A stretch of 45,137 nt of DNA from Candidatus Dojkabacteria bacterium (GTDB lineage: Archaea; Nanobdellota; Nanobdellia; Pacearchaeales; GW2011-AR1). Under the pieces are notes generated by a model. The model was not told where the DNA came from and did no database searches. It worked only from the letters and a program-made list of their open reading frames with translations. The stretch spans positions 1 through 45,137 of the forward strand of contig JAFCCB010000002.1 in assembly GCA_017610445.1 (NCBI GenBank), in the 5' to 3' direction. A program made the translations under genes and the position numbers. Of the stretch, positions 36,309 through 45,137 are shown piece by piece. Numbering within the stretch: the first letter of the stretch is position 1; each line of letters starts with the position of its first letter.

Positions 36309-37445
36309 CTAATAGACATTGAATAACTCAGAAATAATCCCAAAAGCAAAAATTAGTGAAAGGATTATTATTAAAGTTTTACTTATGGGGAGCATAAACT
36401 CTGGCTTTCTATCTCCTAGTTTTTCAGCTCTCTTATGAATTATTAGGACCAATATAGCAATAATCCCTCCTGAAACAACCCCCCCAAGAGATATAACTCT
36501 TATAAAAGAAAAAAATTCTTTAAACATTTGAGTTAAAAGAAAAGCAATAATTGGGAGAATTGTAGCCTTAACCCATGCTCTTTTCTTTGAATTTTTAAAA
36601 TCAAAAATATAATTCTGCTGCAAAGCATTTCCTAAAGAAAGATAAGAAGTAAACATAGCTATTATCCCCATAAACACAAAAATTCCTCCTAAGGCAAATG
36701 TTGCTATTTCTGGGGTTTCACTCCCTTTAAATCCCACAACAACAAAAGTAAAAATAAGATAAAAAAGTGCAGGAAGAAGTGTACCAATAATGATTGCCTT
36801 TTTCATTAGTTTCCTGTTTCTATTTAAAACTATTTTAGCTTCTGGTATTGCAAAAAAAGACATCATAGAAAATAAAATTACCCCAAAAGGAAGTAAAACA
36901 TTTTTCAAATTAATATATCCTAGATTTGATAAATTTATTTTATTAAAAAACATTATACAAATAGAAAGGAGTAATGCCAAAGAGATTATTACTCCTGTTT
37001 TTTCAAATATTTTTAATGAAGACATCCCTTTCCAAATAAGCATTGACATGAGCAACCCAAAAAACACCCCTATTGGAATAAAATATCTAATATCCCCAAA
37101 AATTAGAAGACTTATACTTTCCCCAACACCGATAGTATAGGCGATTATAGCAGCAAAAATTACAAATTTTGTTGCATAAAGCATAATGTATTTTCCCTTT
37201 TTTCCAAGATATTTTTCAGCATAGCCTGTTAATTGATGGTTTTTCTTTGTTCTTAATACTATTTCTCCTAAATAAAGATTTATAAAAAGAAGTATAATTG
37301 AAAAAATAATAATGTAAATTAAAGTTATAAGAAATCCTGCTTTTGCAGTAACATAGGGAATACCTAAAAAACCAGCACCAATGCATGTTCCAGTTATTAT
37401 AGAAATAGCAGTAAATAATTGTTTACTCTCTTTTGTAAGTTTCAT
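36309..37445 (-). CDS. aromatic amino-acid permease-like transporter (APC/HAAAP superfamily)
   Basis: FTAISIITGTCIGAGFLGIPYVTAKAGF, 11 TM-like segments. Confidence 0.85.
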   Translation of the reverse strand: MKLTKESKQLFTAISIITGTCIGAGFLGIPYVTAKAGFLITLIYIIIFSIILLFINLYLGEIVLRTKKNHQLTGYAEKYLGKKGKYIMLYATKFVIFAAIIAYTIGVGESISLLIFGDIRYFIPIGVFFGLLMSMLIWKGMSSLKIFEKTGVIISLALLLSICIMFFNKINLSNLGYINLKNVLLPFGVILFSMMSFFAIPEAKIVLNRNRKLMKKAIIIGTLLPALFYLIFTFVVVGFKGSETPEIATFALGGIFVFMGIIAMFTSYLSLGNALQQNYIFDFKNSKKRAWVKATILPIIAFLLTQMFKEFFSFIRVISLGGVVSGGIIAILVLIIHKRAEKLGDRKPEFMLPISKTLIIILSLIFAFGIISELFNVY

Positions 37446-37513
37446 GAACTAATTAGTAAAAAATCATATATAAAAGTAATCCCTCAACTTAATAGATAAT
37501 ATTCATAGAATAA

Positions 37514-38128
37514 TTATTCTTCTTCTGGCTCACTTGCTAAAAAAGCCCACCAAGGTTTCTTAATTTTAATCACTTCTCCGTTTTCTGCATCAACTTGTGC
37601 CTGAACCTGCATTCTTGCTTTGAATAAACCAAAAACCCTTGATTGCCTTTGAGTTTTTAACTCATAAGCTAATTTTGTCTGTTCTCCAGAACCTACTTCT
37701 TTTAGTTCTATTTGGCATTGATTTTCCTCAGAACAAACTTTTAACCTTAATCTTTCTAATGCCCTCTCAGAAGCAGTGTTGGGCATAATTTTAATTTCTG
37801 CATTTTTTCCATTTGAAAGTCTTGCATATAGTTTTGTTTTATTTTGAACTTTTTCTTGTTTCATCTCACAATCACATTCTACAGAAACTCCTCCAACTTC
37901 AAGATTTATTCTGTTGTTTGCTTGGGTTTGTATTTTAAGCATTTGCCCTCCTTCACCCTCATGTATTCCCTCTTGAACCTGAACTCTATCTTGGTCTTGT
38001 GTTTGCTGGCTTATTGCACCTGAATTTTGAGTTCCAGTTTCATCACCTGTGCCAGTTCCTTGCCCTTGTGCAAATACAAAGCTAATAAGAAAAATTCCAA
38101 TAAATAATGTTAATATCCCCTTTTTCAT
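37514..38128 (-). CDS. secreted Gln/Gly-rich hypothetical protein
   Basis: Signal peptide ending FVFAQGQGTGTGDETG. Confidence 0.6.
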   Translation of the reverse strand: MKKGILTLFIGIFLISFVFAQGQGTGTGDETGTQNSGAISQQTQDQDRVQVQEGIHEGEGGQMLKIQTQANNRINLEVGGVSVECDCEMKQEKVQNKTKLYARLSNGKNAEIKIMPNTASERALERLRLKVCSEENQCQIELKEVGSGEQTKLAYELKTQRQSRVFGLFKARMQVQAQVDAENGEVIKIKKPWWAFLASEPEEE

Positions 38129-38206
38129 AATACCATTAAACTTTTAAGTTATTTAAAGTTTTCTGAACCTGAGGTTAAGTGCCCTTGCCGAACTTTTAGA
38201 AAATAT

Positions 38207-38656
38207 TTAATTGCCCTTTCTTTTAAACAAAACTATGCTACCTATTACTCCAATTAAAAACAGTATTGGGCAAATAGGAATAGCAATGAGAAAAAATACT
38301 ACATGGAAGATTTCCATCAGATATTTTAAAATAGTAATATGTTCAAAAATTATACCTAAAGCATAAAAAGTGTTATGTAAAATCACACCAATTAAAAATC
38401 CTACTGAAGAAACTCCTGTTAAAAGTAAAAATACTTTTAACTTTCCTTTTACTTTTGATTTTAAAACTAAAAAAATTAATATAATTCCTAATAAAAAGAA
38501 AAGACCCCACAAAGCGAAATTAGTAAATATTATAATCATTCTCATAATCCCCTGAATATCCCCTCCCATTAAAAACATATAAACCATTATCAGAATAAAA
38601 ATTACTATTAATGCATAAAACACCTTTTTCAATCTTCTTAGATTTTTTTCATTCAT
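38207..38656 (-). CDS. four-TM hypothetical membrane protein
   Basis: Hydrophobicity. Confidence 0.6.
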   Translation of the reverse strand: MNEKNLRRLKKVFYALIVIFILIMVYMFLMGGDIQGIMRMIIIFTNFALWGLFFLLGIILIFLVLKSKVKGKLKVFLLLTGVSSVGFLIGVILHNTFYALGIIFEHITILKYLMEIFHVVFFLIAIPICPILFLIGVIGSIVLFKRKGN

Positions 38657-39011
38657 TTTTCCTCTTTTCTCTTACAAGATACTAATACTATTTAAATATA
38701 TGGAGAAATTATACAAATCATAAGTGCCCCCACCACCAACCATCCACTTTTGGTATTGTAAGGGGACAACTTTTGTTTTAATTGATATTTATTTTATCGT
38801 TGCTGTTAATGGATGCTTAGAATTTATAAATATTGTTGAGATTAATTATATCGATTTTGTTTATTTTGGATAGAACACTTTTTCGCAATATCCTTCTTTT
38901 TGAAGAGATGCTAGGAACTTTAAAAAATTAGAACCATTTATATTTTTTATTGTGCTAGTTTAGCAATCAATTATATTCCTTAATTGCCTAAGATTATCTT
39001 GATATTCTTTC

Positions 39012-39758
39012 TTACCTAACAGCTTCAAATTCAGAATTTTCAGACACAACGCTTTCGGCGTTAAAAACCACCACCCGACCATAGTCGCCGGAATAAGCAA
39101 GGCCATCATAGTTGGAACCCCAGCAGCCACCCCTGTCCAGATAAACCCCCGACAACCCTTTATCTTTAGTCCATAATGTTTTTGCTTTATTTCCAACCTG
39201 AATTTTATCTTTTCCGTAAGCAAATCTTGGGTCATTTACTGCAACAGTGTTGTCTCCTATTTGCACTAATATTCCATAATAATTATCTCCATTATAATCC
39301 CTAGTTAATTCAAGCCCTGAAAGAACTAAAGGGTTATCTGAAGAAAACTCTAATCCTCTTTCTCTTGCCTGCCCGACTAAATTTTCCAAAATCTGAGTAT
39401 TATTTTTCCACGAAGGAGTATCTGTTCTTAAAATTAATTCAGGAGTATCTGTGTAAATTCCATTAAAAAAAGAATTGTCTGCATCATAAATTTTTCCAAG
39501 ATCAGCTAATCTTGCAACTCTTTGACCTTTAGGAAGATATAATTCTGCTTCAGTATTAAAGAAAAATTGTGAACCAGTTCCTTCTTTAGTATTAACTCCA
39601 TTCATTACTGTTTGATAAGCCCTAGAATCTTTACCAAATTTTTCTGCTGTGCCTTCAGCTACTGCCTGATATAACTTAGCATCTGCATAAAAGGCTTCAA
39701 AACCTCGAATCACTTGAGGTTCAACTTTTACTCTATTTATCATAATAAAAATACACAA
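39012..39758 (-). CDS. putative DGR target protein (C-type-lectin/FGE-like variable C-terminus)
   Basis: C-terminal KGLSGVYLDRGGCWGSNYDGLAYSGDYGRVVVFNAESVV; elevated GC and NNY codons in the variable stretch. Confidence 0.65.
   Translation of the reverse strand: MCIFIMINRVKVEPQVIRGFEAFYADAKLYQAVAEGTAEKFGKDSRAYQTVMNGVNTKEGTGSQFFFNTEAELYLPKGQRVARLADLGKIYDADNSFFNGIYTDTPELILRTDTPSWKNNTQILENLVGQARERGLEFSSDNPLVLSGLELTRDYNGDNYYGILVQIGDNTVAVNDPRFAYGKDKIQVGNKAKTLWTKDKGLSGVYLDRGGCWGSNYDGLAYSGDYGRVVVFNAESVVSENSEFEAVR
39048..39062 (-). repeat. hairpin AACGC-CGAAA-GCGTT at the 3' end of the putative variable region
   Basis: 5-bp perfect stem with GAAA-containing loop. Confidence 0.6.
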
Positions 39759-39927
39759 AAATAGTTTATAAATCTTTTTATCTTGTTACTATTTAATAAT
39801 TAATATTATTTTATTTAACCTTCCCTATACAAAAACATCAACATAGGCATAACTTCATCTTTTTTAGATAGCTCTCTTAAAGCCCCCACCAAAATCCTCA
39901 AAATGGTGGGATGCCCTCACCTAACAT

Positions 39928-40686
39928 CTACAACCACCCCCTCTTCCTCACCCCTTCATTAACAATCTCAAAATTCAATTCTTTCTCAGGCAGGCTCCTA
40001 TGCTTTCTTATTACAGCTTTTTTCTTCTCGCCAATATTTTGTAATTCAATAATACATTTAGAATAATATTTTAATAAATCTCCTCCAACAACATTAACTC
40101 CTGCTTTTTTTCCAGCAAGCCAGTCTTCTTCAGACAAAAATTCACTATAAACCTGACTTGTAATTAAAACAGGAATCTCCCTTTTCCGAGCAATCTCATA
40201 AAGACACCTCATCTGTTTAGCTAAATCATTATTAACCTGTCTTACTGCATCTTTGCCTTTCTCCCTTGCCTCAGCCAACTCCAGTCTATACAACATAGTC
40301 ATAGAATCTACAATAACCAATCCAACATTTTTGCTCGCTTTCAATTCTTTCAATAATTTAAAAAAAGCATTTTTCTGTTCCTGAAAATTTGTCGGCTTTA
40401 AAATTAAAATATTTTTCAAAACAAATTCAGGAAGCCCTCCTGTAATCTGTTTAACCCTGTCAACAGAAAACCCGGCCTCTGTATCAATGTAAATAACCTT
40501 CTTATCTTTCTTAGCCTGATGACAAGCTGTCAGCATAACAAAATTACTCTTTCCACTTGCATAAGGCCCATAAAATAAAGTTATAATGTCTTTTTCATAA
40601 CCCCCCCCAAGCCACTTGTTCAAATCATAACTTCCAGTCATAATTTTAGTTGCTTCTTCTTTCATGTTTTTATTATTCCTTATCAA
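39928..40686 (-). CDS. radB: RadB recombinase paralog
   Basis: TGSYDLNKWLGGGYEKDIITLFYGPYASGKSNFVML, VGLVIVDSMTMLYRLE. Confidence 0.9.
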   Translation of the reverse strand: MIRNNKNMKEEATKIMTGSYDLNKWLGGGYEKDIITLFYGPYASGKSNFVMLTACHQAKKDKKVIYIDTEAGFSVDRVKQITGGLPEFVLKNILILKPTNFQEQKNAFFKLLKELKASKNVGLVIVDSMTMLYRLELAEAREKGKDAVRQVNNDLAKQMRCLYEIARKREIPVLITSQVYSEFLSEEDWLAGKKAGVNVVGGDLLKYYSKCIIELQNIGEKKKAVIRKHRSLPEKELNFEIVNEGVRKRGWL

Positions 40687-40910
40687 TATCTTATTAAAAA
40701 TTGCTTTGTTATAAGTAGCTTAAACTTTTATGTTGTATATTTCTATTCTTGAAAAGTTATTGATACCTTGATAAGAGATTAATTAATTAATAAGGATTGT
40801 TATACTATAAAACATGAATATTTTGTGAACATTGTAAAATTTAAAGAAGAATAGCAATTATCAAATTAACATACTTATCTTCAAAACTAATTAAATTACA
40901 TTTTATAAGA

Positions 40911-41061
40911 TGATATCCTCTCCACACTAAAGTGTGAAGTTTCCTTAATATCTCTTTGCAATTTTAATTTACACACAATAGAACTTAAGATTCTCATCTA
41001 CATATCTCAAAGTTTTGCACATTATTAATACATATCATAAATGATATGGATTTCTTCTGCA
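40911..41061. mobile_element. IS200/IS605-like non-autonomous element (MITE/PATE candidate), copy 2
   Basis: CCTCTCCACACTAAAGTGTGAAGTTTCC ... ATATCATAAATGATAT; nearly collinear with 14761-14915. Confidence 0.65.
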
Positions 41062-41133
41062 ATTAATCAAAAAATTTTAAATTAAATTTATCTTCTTAAA
41101 ATTCAAAAGAATAATCACTTAGATTTTCTAAAA

Positions 41134-41397
41134 TCATTTCGCTTTCTTAAACTCATCACCATATTTTTTCAAATCTTTCTGAGCTTTAGCAATTGCATCA
41201 TGCAGAGCTTTTTTAGCTGTCTTACCTTCTGTTTCTATTCTCATAACAACCGGTTTTGAATAATGCTCTCTTTTCCAAACTCCAAGTTTAACATTTGAAT
41301 CCTGATTTAAATAAACTCTGACTAATTCTGCGATTGTCTGATTGTCTAACTGAACTTCCAGCAAATTTTTCTCATCTTTTAAAATTTTTATTTCCAT
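41134..41397 (-). CDS. rpoL: DNA-directed RNA polymerase subunit Rpo11 (L)
   Basis: N-terminal MEIKILKDEKNLLEVQLDNQT-type start followed by conserved L fold. Confidence 0.8.
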   Translation of the reverse strand: MEIKILKDEKNLLEVQLDNQTIAELVRVYLNQDSNVKLGVWKREHYSKPVVMRIETEGKTAKKALHDAIAKAQKDLKKYGDEFKKAK

Positions 41398-41563
41398 TTT
41401 ATATTTTATTTATTATTTTTTAACTAATATCTTTCAAAAATATAAGCTTGTTATGAAAAATTTAAGCTCCTCATCCATATAGCTATTATTCTGATAAGTT
41501 ATAGGTTTATAATAAAATAACTGAGAAAAGTTAGTTTTTAAAGGTTTTCTAAAAACCAACACA

Positions 41564-41605
41564 GTCCGAAAAGTAAATTTTATCCGAATACTGTCCGAAA
41601 AGTAA
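41564..41605. repeat. direct repeat GTCCGAAAAGTAA (x2, 29 bp apart)
   Basis: 41564-41576 and 41593-41605. Confidence 0.8.
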
Positions 41606-41673
41606 TGAGTAAATAATAAAATAATTGTTTAGTTAATGCTAAGTTTTATTAAGGTTTTATTTTTAATAAGAAT

Positions 41674-42378
41674 ATGACACAAAAAGAATGGGAAAAAATT
41701 GGAAGCAAGTGGAGGACAACAAGCAGTAAGATTGCTACAGTATATCCTGCTTTGGAAGAAGTAATGGGAAATATTAAAGGAAAGAGAATTTTAGATGTTG
41801 GATGTGGTGATGGTCATGGTGTTATTTGGTGTAGAGAAAGAGGTGCAGATTGTATTGGAGTTGATTTATCTTTGGATATGATCAAGGCTTGTAAAAAACG
41901 CGATCCAGAAGGAAAATATTTTGTTGAAGATGTGAAAAATCTTAAGACTAAGAAAAAGTTTGATTATATAATTTCAATTATGGTTTTTCTTAGCTTTGAT
42001 AAAAAAGAAGAAATTACAAAAGCCATTAGAAACATGGCTTCTAAACTGGATAAAAATGGAAAACTCATAATGGTTTGTCCTCATCCAGCGTTTGATTGTA
42101 TTAACGAAAATATGGATGCTATGGTTAGCAAGTCAGAAGGAGAATATTCTTATTCTAAAAAAGGATTACCCATAATTTATAAGCATAAAACCGAAGGATA
42201 TACATTAAGAGATTTTCATTGGATGATTGAGGACTATGTAGGATGTATCAAAGAAGCTGGATTAGTCATTGAGGATATATTAGAACCTTTGCCTCTCCCT
42301 GAATCTGAAAAAGAGAATCCCAAATTATATAGGGCAAGAATCAATTTTCCACAGTATATTTTCTTTGTTTGTAAGTAA
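41674..42378 (+). CDS. class I SAM-dependent methyltransferase
   Basis: ILDVGCGDGHGVIWCRERGADCIGVDLS. Confidence 0.9.
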   Translation: MTQKEWEKIGSKWRTTSSKIATVYPALEEVMGNIKGKRILDVGCGDGHGVIWCRERGADCIGVDLSLDMIKACKKRDPEGKYFVEDVKNLKTKKKFDYIISIMVFLSFDKKEEITKAIRNMASKLDKNGKLIMVCPHPAFDCINENMDAMVSKSEGEYSYSKKGLPIIYKHKTEGYTLRDFHWMIEDYVGCIKEAGLVIEDILEPLPLPESEKENPKLYRARINFPQYIFFVCK

Positions 42379-42738
42379 TTATGAATACCTCCTAATAATC
42401 GTCAAATTATAAACCAATGCTTTTAGTAAAACTTCAACATTCATTGCAGTTTCTTTTCTTGACCTTAAATAATTTAAATTCTTTTTCTTAATAGCACTAA
42501 AAACTCCTTCAACTATTACTCTAAATCTATAAGTTTGATTCCAAATCTCTTTATTGTCTTTATATAATCTTAATTTTTCTCTCCATATATCACTTTTTAC
42601 TCTTCTTAATGTAGCATTATTTTGAAAATTACCTAATTCTTGAAAAAATTGTTTTTTGTAAGCTTCCTTTTGGTTTTCAAGAAAAGTATTAAAAGCATAA
42701 TCAACTAAAACTGCAAGATTTTTTCCATAATCTCCCCA
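42379..42738 (-). pseudogene. truncated DDE (IS5/ISNCY-like) transposase C-terminus
   Basis: WGDYGKNLAVLVDYAFNTFLENQKEAYKKQFFQELGNFQNNATLRRVKSDIWREKLRLYKDNKEIWNQTYRFRVIVEGVFSAIKKKNLNYLRSRKETAMNVEVLLKALVYNLTIIRRYS*; no start, not in ORF track. Confidence 0.8.
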
Positions 42739-42747
42739 TTATTCCCC

Positions 42748-43590
42748 TCATATCAATTCCTCATCAAACTCATCTCTTTTTTCAGGATTTTCATCCTTTT
42801 CTTCTTTCTCCAATAACTCAGCACCACCTAAATAACTTTCCAGCTCTTTTGATTCTTTTTCTTTCATCATTCTCAACTCCTCTTTTCTCGCCTCAATCAA
42901 TTTCTGCCTTTCTTCTATCTTTTTCTTTTCCTCTTCCTGCTCCTGTTTAGTAACCTCAATCTTCCTTCTATTTAATTCCTTTAAATCAGCAATAGTAACA
43001 TCCTCAAAATTAGCTTTCTCAATATCAAACTCTCCTTTTTCCATATTAATTCCACTAAAATCTTTTTCAGGTTCTTCATTTTCTTGCTCTTTTTTTGTTT
43101 CTTCAATTTCTTTAGATTCAAATTCTGGTTCTGCTTCCGCTCCCTCTTTTATCTCGTTAATTTCCAATTCAGGAATTTTCTCTAATTCCTGCCCTTCTTC
43201 ATTTAAAAGAACTGGTTCTTGCTCTTCTTTTTTAACTTGCATAATCCTTTCCATTTCACTAACTTTCCTTAATCTAATCTGAAAAAATTGTTCCAGTTTT
43301 CTAATCAAAATCTCTGCATTTTCAGGAAGTTTTGCTTTCTCAATCATCTGAATAACTATCTCAGACTCACCCAAATTTTCTGCTAATTGTTTCTGAGAAA
43401 GCCCCTTTCTCCTCCGATTTTTCATAATCTCCCAATGAAAATGTTCAATAAGATTCAGTTTTTTCTTTTCAGGAATTTCAAGTTCAGGTTCATTATCTAA
43501 TTTATTCAATTTATCTTCAACAAAAAAACTTTCCTTTTTTTCTTCTTCTGGAATTCCCTTTAGTCTCTTCATTCTCTGATAAACCCCCAC
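42748..43590 (-). CDS. XRE/MBF1-like HTH protein with long acidic coiled-coil C-terminus
   Basis: HWEIMKNRRRKGLSQKQLAENLGESEIVIQMIEKAKLPENAEILIRKLEQFFQIRL. Confidence 0.8.
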   Translation of the reverse strand: MGVYQRMKRLKGIPEEEKKESFFVEDKLNKLDNEPELEIPEKKKLNLIEHFHWEIMKNRRRKGLSQKQLAENLGESEIVIQMIEKAKLPENAEILIRKLEQFFQIRLRKVSEMERIMQVKKEEQEPVLLNEEGQELEKIPELEINEIKEGAEAEPEFESKEIEETKKEQENEEPEKDFSGINMEKGEFDIEKANFEDVTIADLKELNRRKIEVTKQEQEEEKKKIEERQKLIEARKEELRMMKEKESKELESYLGGAELLEKEEKDENPEKRDEFDEELI

Positions 43591-43762
43591 CCCTTTTTCC
43601 GACTCTCTTAACTGCCCCAGATTTTCTCCATTCTCCCCTTATATATTGCATCAAAAAGTCTTATCTTATCTCCTGCAACACCGCATCTTACACAATTTTC
43701 CATAAAAAATACACGCAAGTTTAGTTTTTATTATTATTTGCATTAAAAAATATACATTAAAA

Positions 43763-44434
43763 TTACTTTAAATACTGTTCAATATCTTTTATATCGTTTA
43801 AATCAATTATCTTTATTTTTTCATTAATAATTATTGTTAAAGGCTCTTCAATATTATATTTCTTCATTAAACCATCAACTAACTCACTATCCAAATCAAC
43901 ATCAAAAGAATATATCACTAAATCATTATTTCTCTGATAAACAGAAGATAACAAATTTCCTAAATCTTCACCCTCATCAGAATATTCTGGTTTATTTGAA
44001 TAAAAAAATAAAATAGTAGGAATTCCCAGGTTACATTCTTTATTTATTTTTTTTACAAATTCAAAATGTTCTAACTCTATTAAAGAATAAAATTTCTTTT
44101 CAAACAAAACTTTCTGGTTATTTTTGCCCAACTTTCTTTCTAAATCATCAATAATCCTTCCCTGAAATCTTAAATCCTCAGAAACTTTTCTCAATGAATT
44201 ATTAGAACAAATATCCTTGTCAAAAAAAGAATAATCTAGTTTATCTTGAAATATCTGATAAGAAATTTGCCCCTGAGCATTTGAAATTCTTTGAAACTCA
44301 AAATAAGAAATAGAATAAGCTAAAAGAAAACCATTCACAAAAATAAATGTTCCAATTAAAAATGCTAAAATATATCTTTTCCAGCTTTGTATCTTTCTTT
44401 TTTCCATTTTCAAATATAGTTTTTCTTTGTTCAA
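43763..44434 (-). CDS. membrane-anchored hypothetical, thioredoxin-like extracytoplasmic domain possible
   Basis: N-terminal TM; GIPTILFFYSNKPEYSDEGEDL... Confidence 0.5.
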   Translation of the reverse strand: MNKEKLYLKMEKRKIQSWKRYILAFLIGTFIFVNGFLLAYSISYFEFQRISNAQGQISYQIFQDKLDYSFFDKDICSNNSLRKVSEDLRFQGRIIDDLERKLGKNNQKVLFEKKFYSLIELEHFEFVKKINKECNLGIPTILFFYSNKPEYSDEGEDLGNLLSSVYQRNNDLVIYSFDVDLDSELVDGLMKKYNIEEPLTIIINEKIKIIDLNDIKDIEQYLK

Positions 44435-44480
44435 ACTTGTCTTTTTTCTAAAAAGAAAGTTTGGTTTATATAAATTTATC

Positions 44481-45137
44481 TTATCTCCAGGAAATTTTTT
44501 TATTTAAACAAACATAAACAATCGAAACTATCCACCAAAATCCAAAGAGAACTGCAAAAAAGAGAAAAAACAAAGGCAGATTAATCACCCATCCAGAAGA
44601 TTTCCCTAATTTTTTTGAAGCGTAAAAAAGATAACCTCCAAGTATAACAAAGAAAAACAATATAAACACAAAAACTGGATTTGAAATTAACAAAAAAATA
44701 AATCTCTCTATAACATATTTATTAATCCCCCATATACTATTAAAATCAAAATTAACATTACTCAAAAGAATTAATTCATCTTTCACATTAAAAAGAGTTT
44801 TAAAAAATAAATAAATAGTAACAATAACAGCAAGAATAATACTAATTACTGCTATAGGTATAACAAACATCCCCATATCTCCATATTTAGGATTTATAAT
44901 CTTTTTATAATCCCACAAATTTTTCATCAAACCAGCATACCATCTTCTCCTTTGTTTAAGTAAATGAAAAAAAGTTCGTGGGGGATTTGTATAAGCCGGA
45001 GCATCAGGATCATTCTCAATTTCATAACCATGACACTGAATTCTAAGAGTTAATTCTAAATCTTCTGTTATATTATTTTCCTTATATCCCCCATATTTAT
45101 TAACAAAACTTTTCCTATAAGCTGAAAAAGCACCAGG
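44481..45137 (-). CDS. family 2 glycosyltransferase, membrane-associated, truncated by window edge
   Basis: Open frame continues upstream of the listed Met to the window edge: PGAFSAYRKSFVNKYGGYKENNITEDLELTLRIQCHGYEIENDPDAPAYTNPPRTFFHLLKQRRRWYAGLMKNL (TED..QRRRW), then TM helices. Confidence 0.85.
   Translation of the reverse strand, partial: PGAFSAYRKSFVNKYGGYKENNITEDLELTLRIQCHGYEIENDPDAPAYTNPPRTFFHLLKQRRRWYAGLMKNLWDYKKIINPKYGDMGMFVIPIAVISIILAVIVTIYLFFKTLFNVKDELILLSNVNFDFNSIWGINKYVIERFIFLLISNPVFVFILFFFVILGGYLFYASKKLGKSSGWVINLPLFFLFFAVLFGFWWIVSIVYVCLNKKISWR

Noticed and set aside
36205-36309. Short coding-like stretch SENTLDKSLVSLKEELINNFLKN* on minus strand between 36230 and 36305
   Set aside because: Too short and no start; could be a relic, but evidence is insufficient.
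36790-38555. Plus-strand ORFs 36790-37140 and 38370-38555; 43834-44016
   Set aside because: Antisense to membrane-protein genes with clear hydrophobic topology.
38960-39235. ORF 38960-39235 (minus)
   Set aside because: Overlaps the putative DGR variable region in another frame; its apparent protein is an out-of-frame reading of the GC-rich stretch.
39885-39910. CCCACC...GGTGGG inverted repeat downstream of radB
   Set aside because: Short 6-bp arms with a 14-nt loop; probably an ordinary 3'-UTR hairpin.
1-45137. CRISPR array or cas genes
   Set aside because: No regularly spaced repeats with unique spacers and no Cas-like ORFs; tandem repeats at 12019 and 30277 have no spacers.

Overview
AT-rich archaeal chromosomal window, probably from a DPANN-type lineage (inferred from gene content: FEN1, family-B DNA polymerase, RadB, RpoL, TFS, CDC48-type AAA ATPases, archaeal-type Topo IA, many small orphan genes). 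Housekeeping genes alternate with a dense accessory layer. The accessory layer contains a HEPN/MNT pair with four palindromic operator-like sites, an AbrB-MNT-helical fusion, MazF/RHH, and HicB/HicA lying between a tRNA-Lys 5'-half fragment and an intact tRNA-Lys(CTT). It also holds an orphan tRNA 3' fragment, two ~150-bp hairpin-ended repeats resembling non-autonomous IS200/IS605 elements, a truncated DDE transposase, and several pseudogene or recoding candidates. The strongest lead is the 39.0-39.8 kb gene: its C-terminus (GVYLDRGGCWGSNYDGLAYSGDYGRVVVFNAE) has the look, GC shift, NNY-codon pattern and 3' hairpin of a diversity-generating-retroelement (DGR) variable region, although no reverse transcriptase or template repeat is visible in the window. 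Other leads are a fused MTA phosphorylase-adenine phosphoribosyltransferase, a duplicated FEN1 3' end (PIP box) flanking the AbrB-MNT cassette, a 102-aa ORF with one in-frame UAG, and a GACAwwTGTC operator family with recurrent 23-bp pairing. All calls come from reading the sequence; no database search was run.
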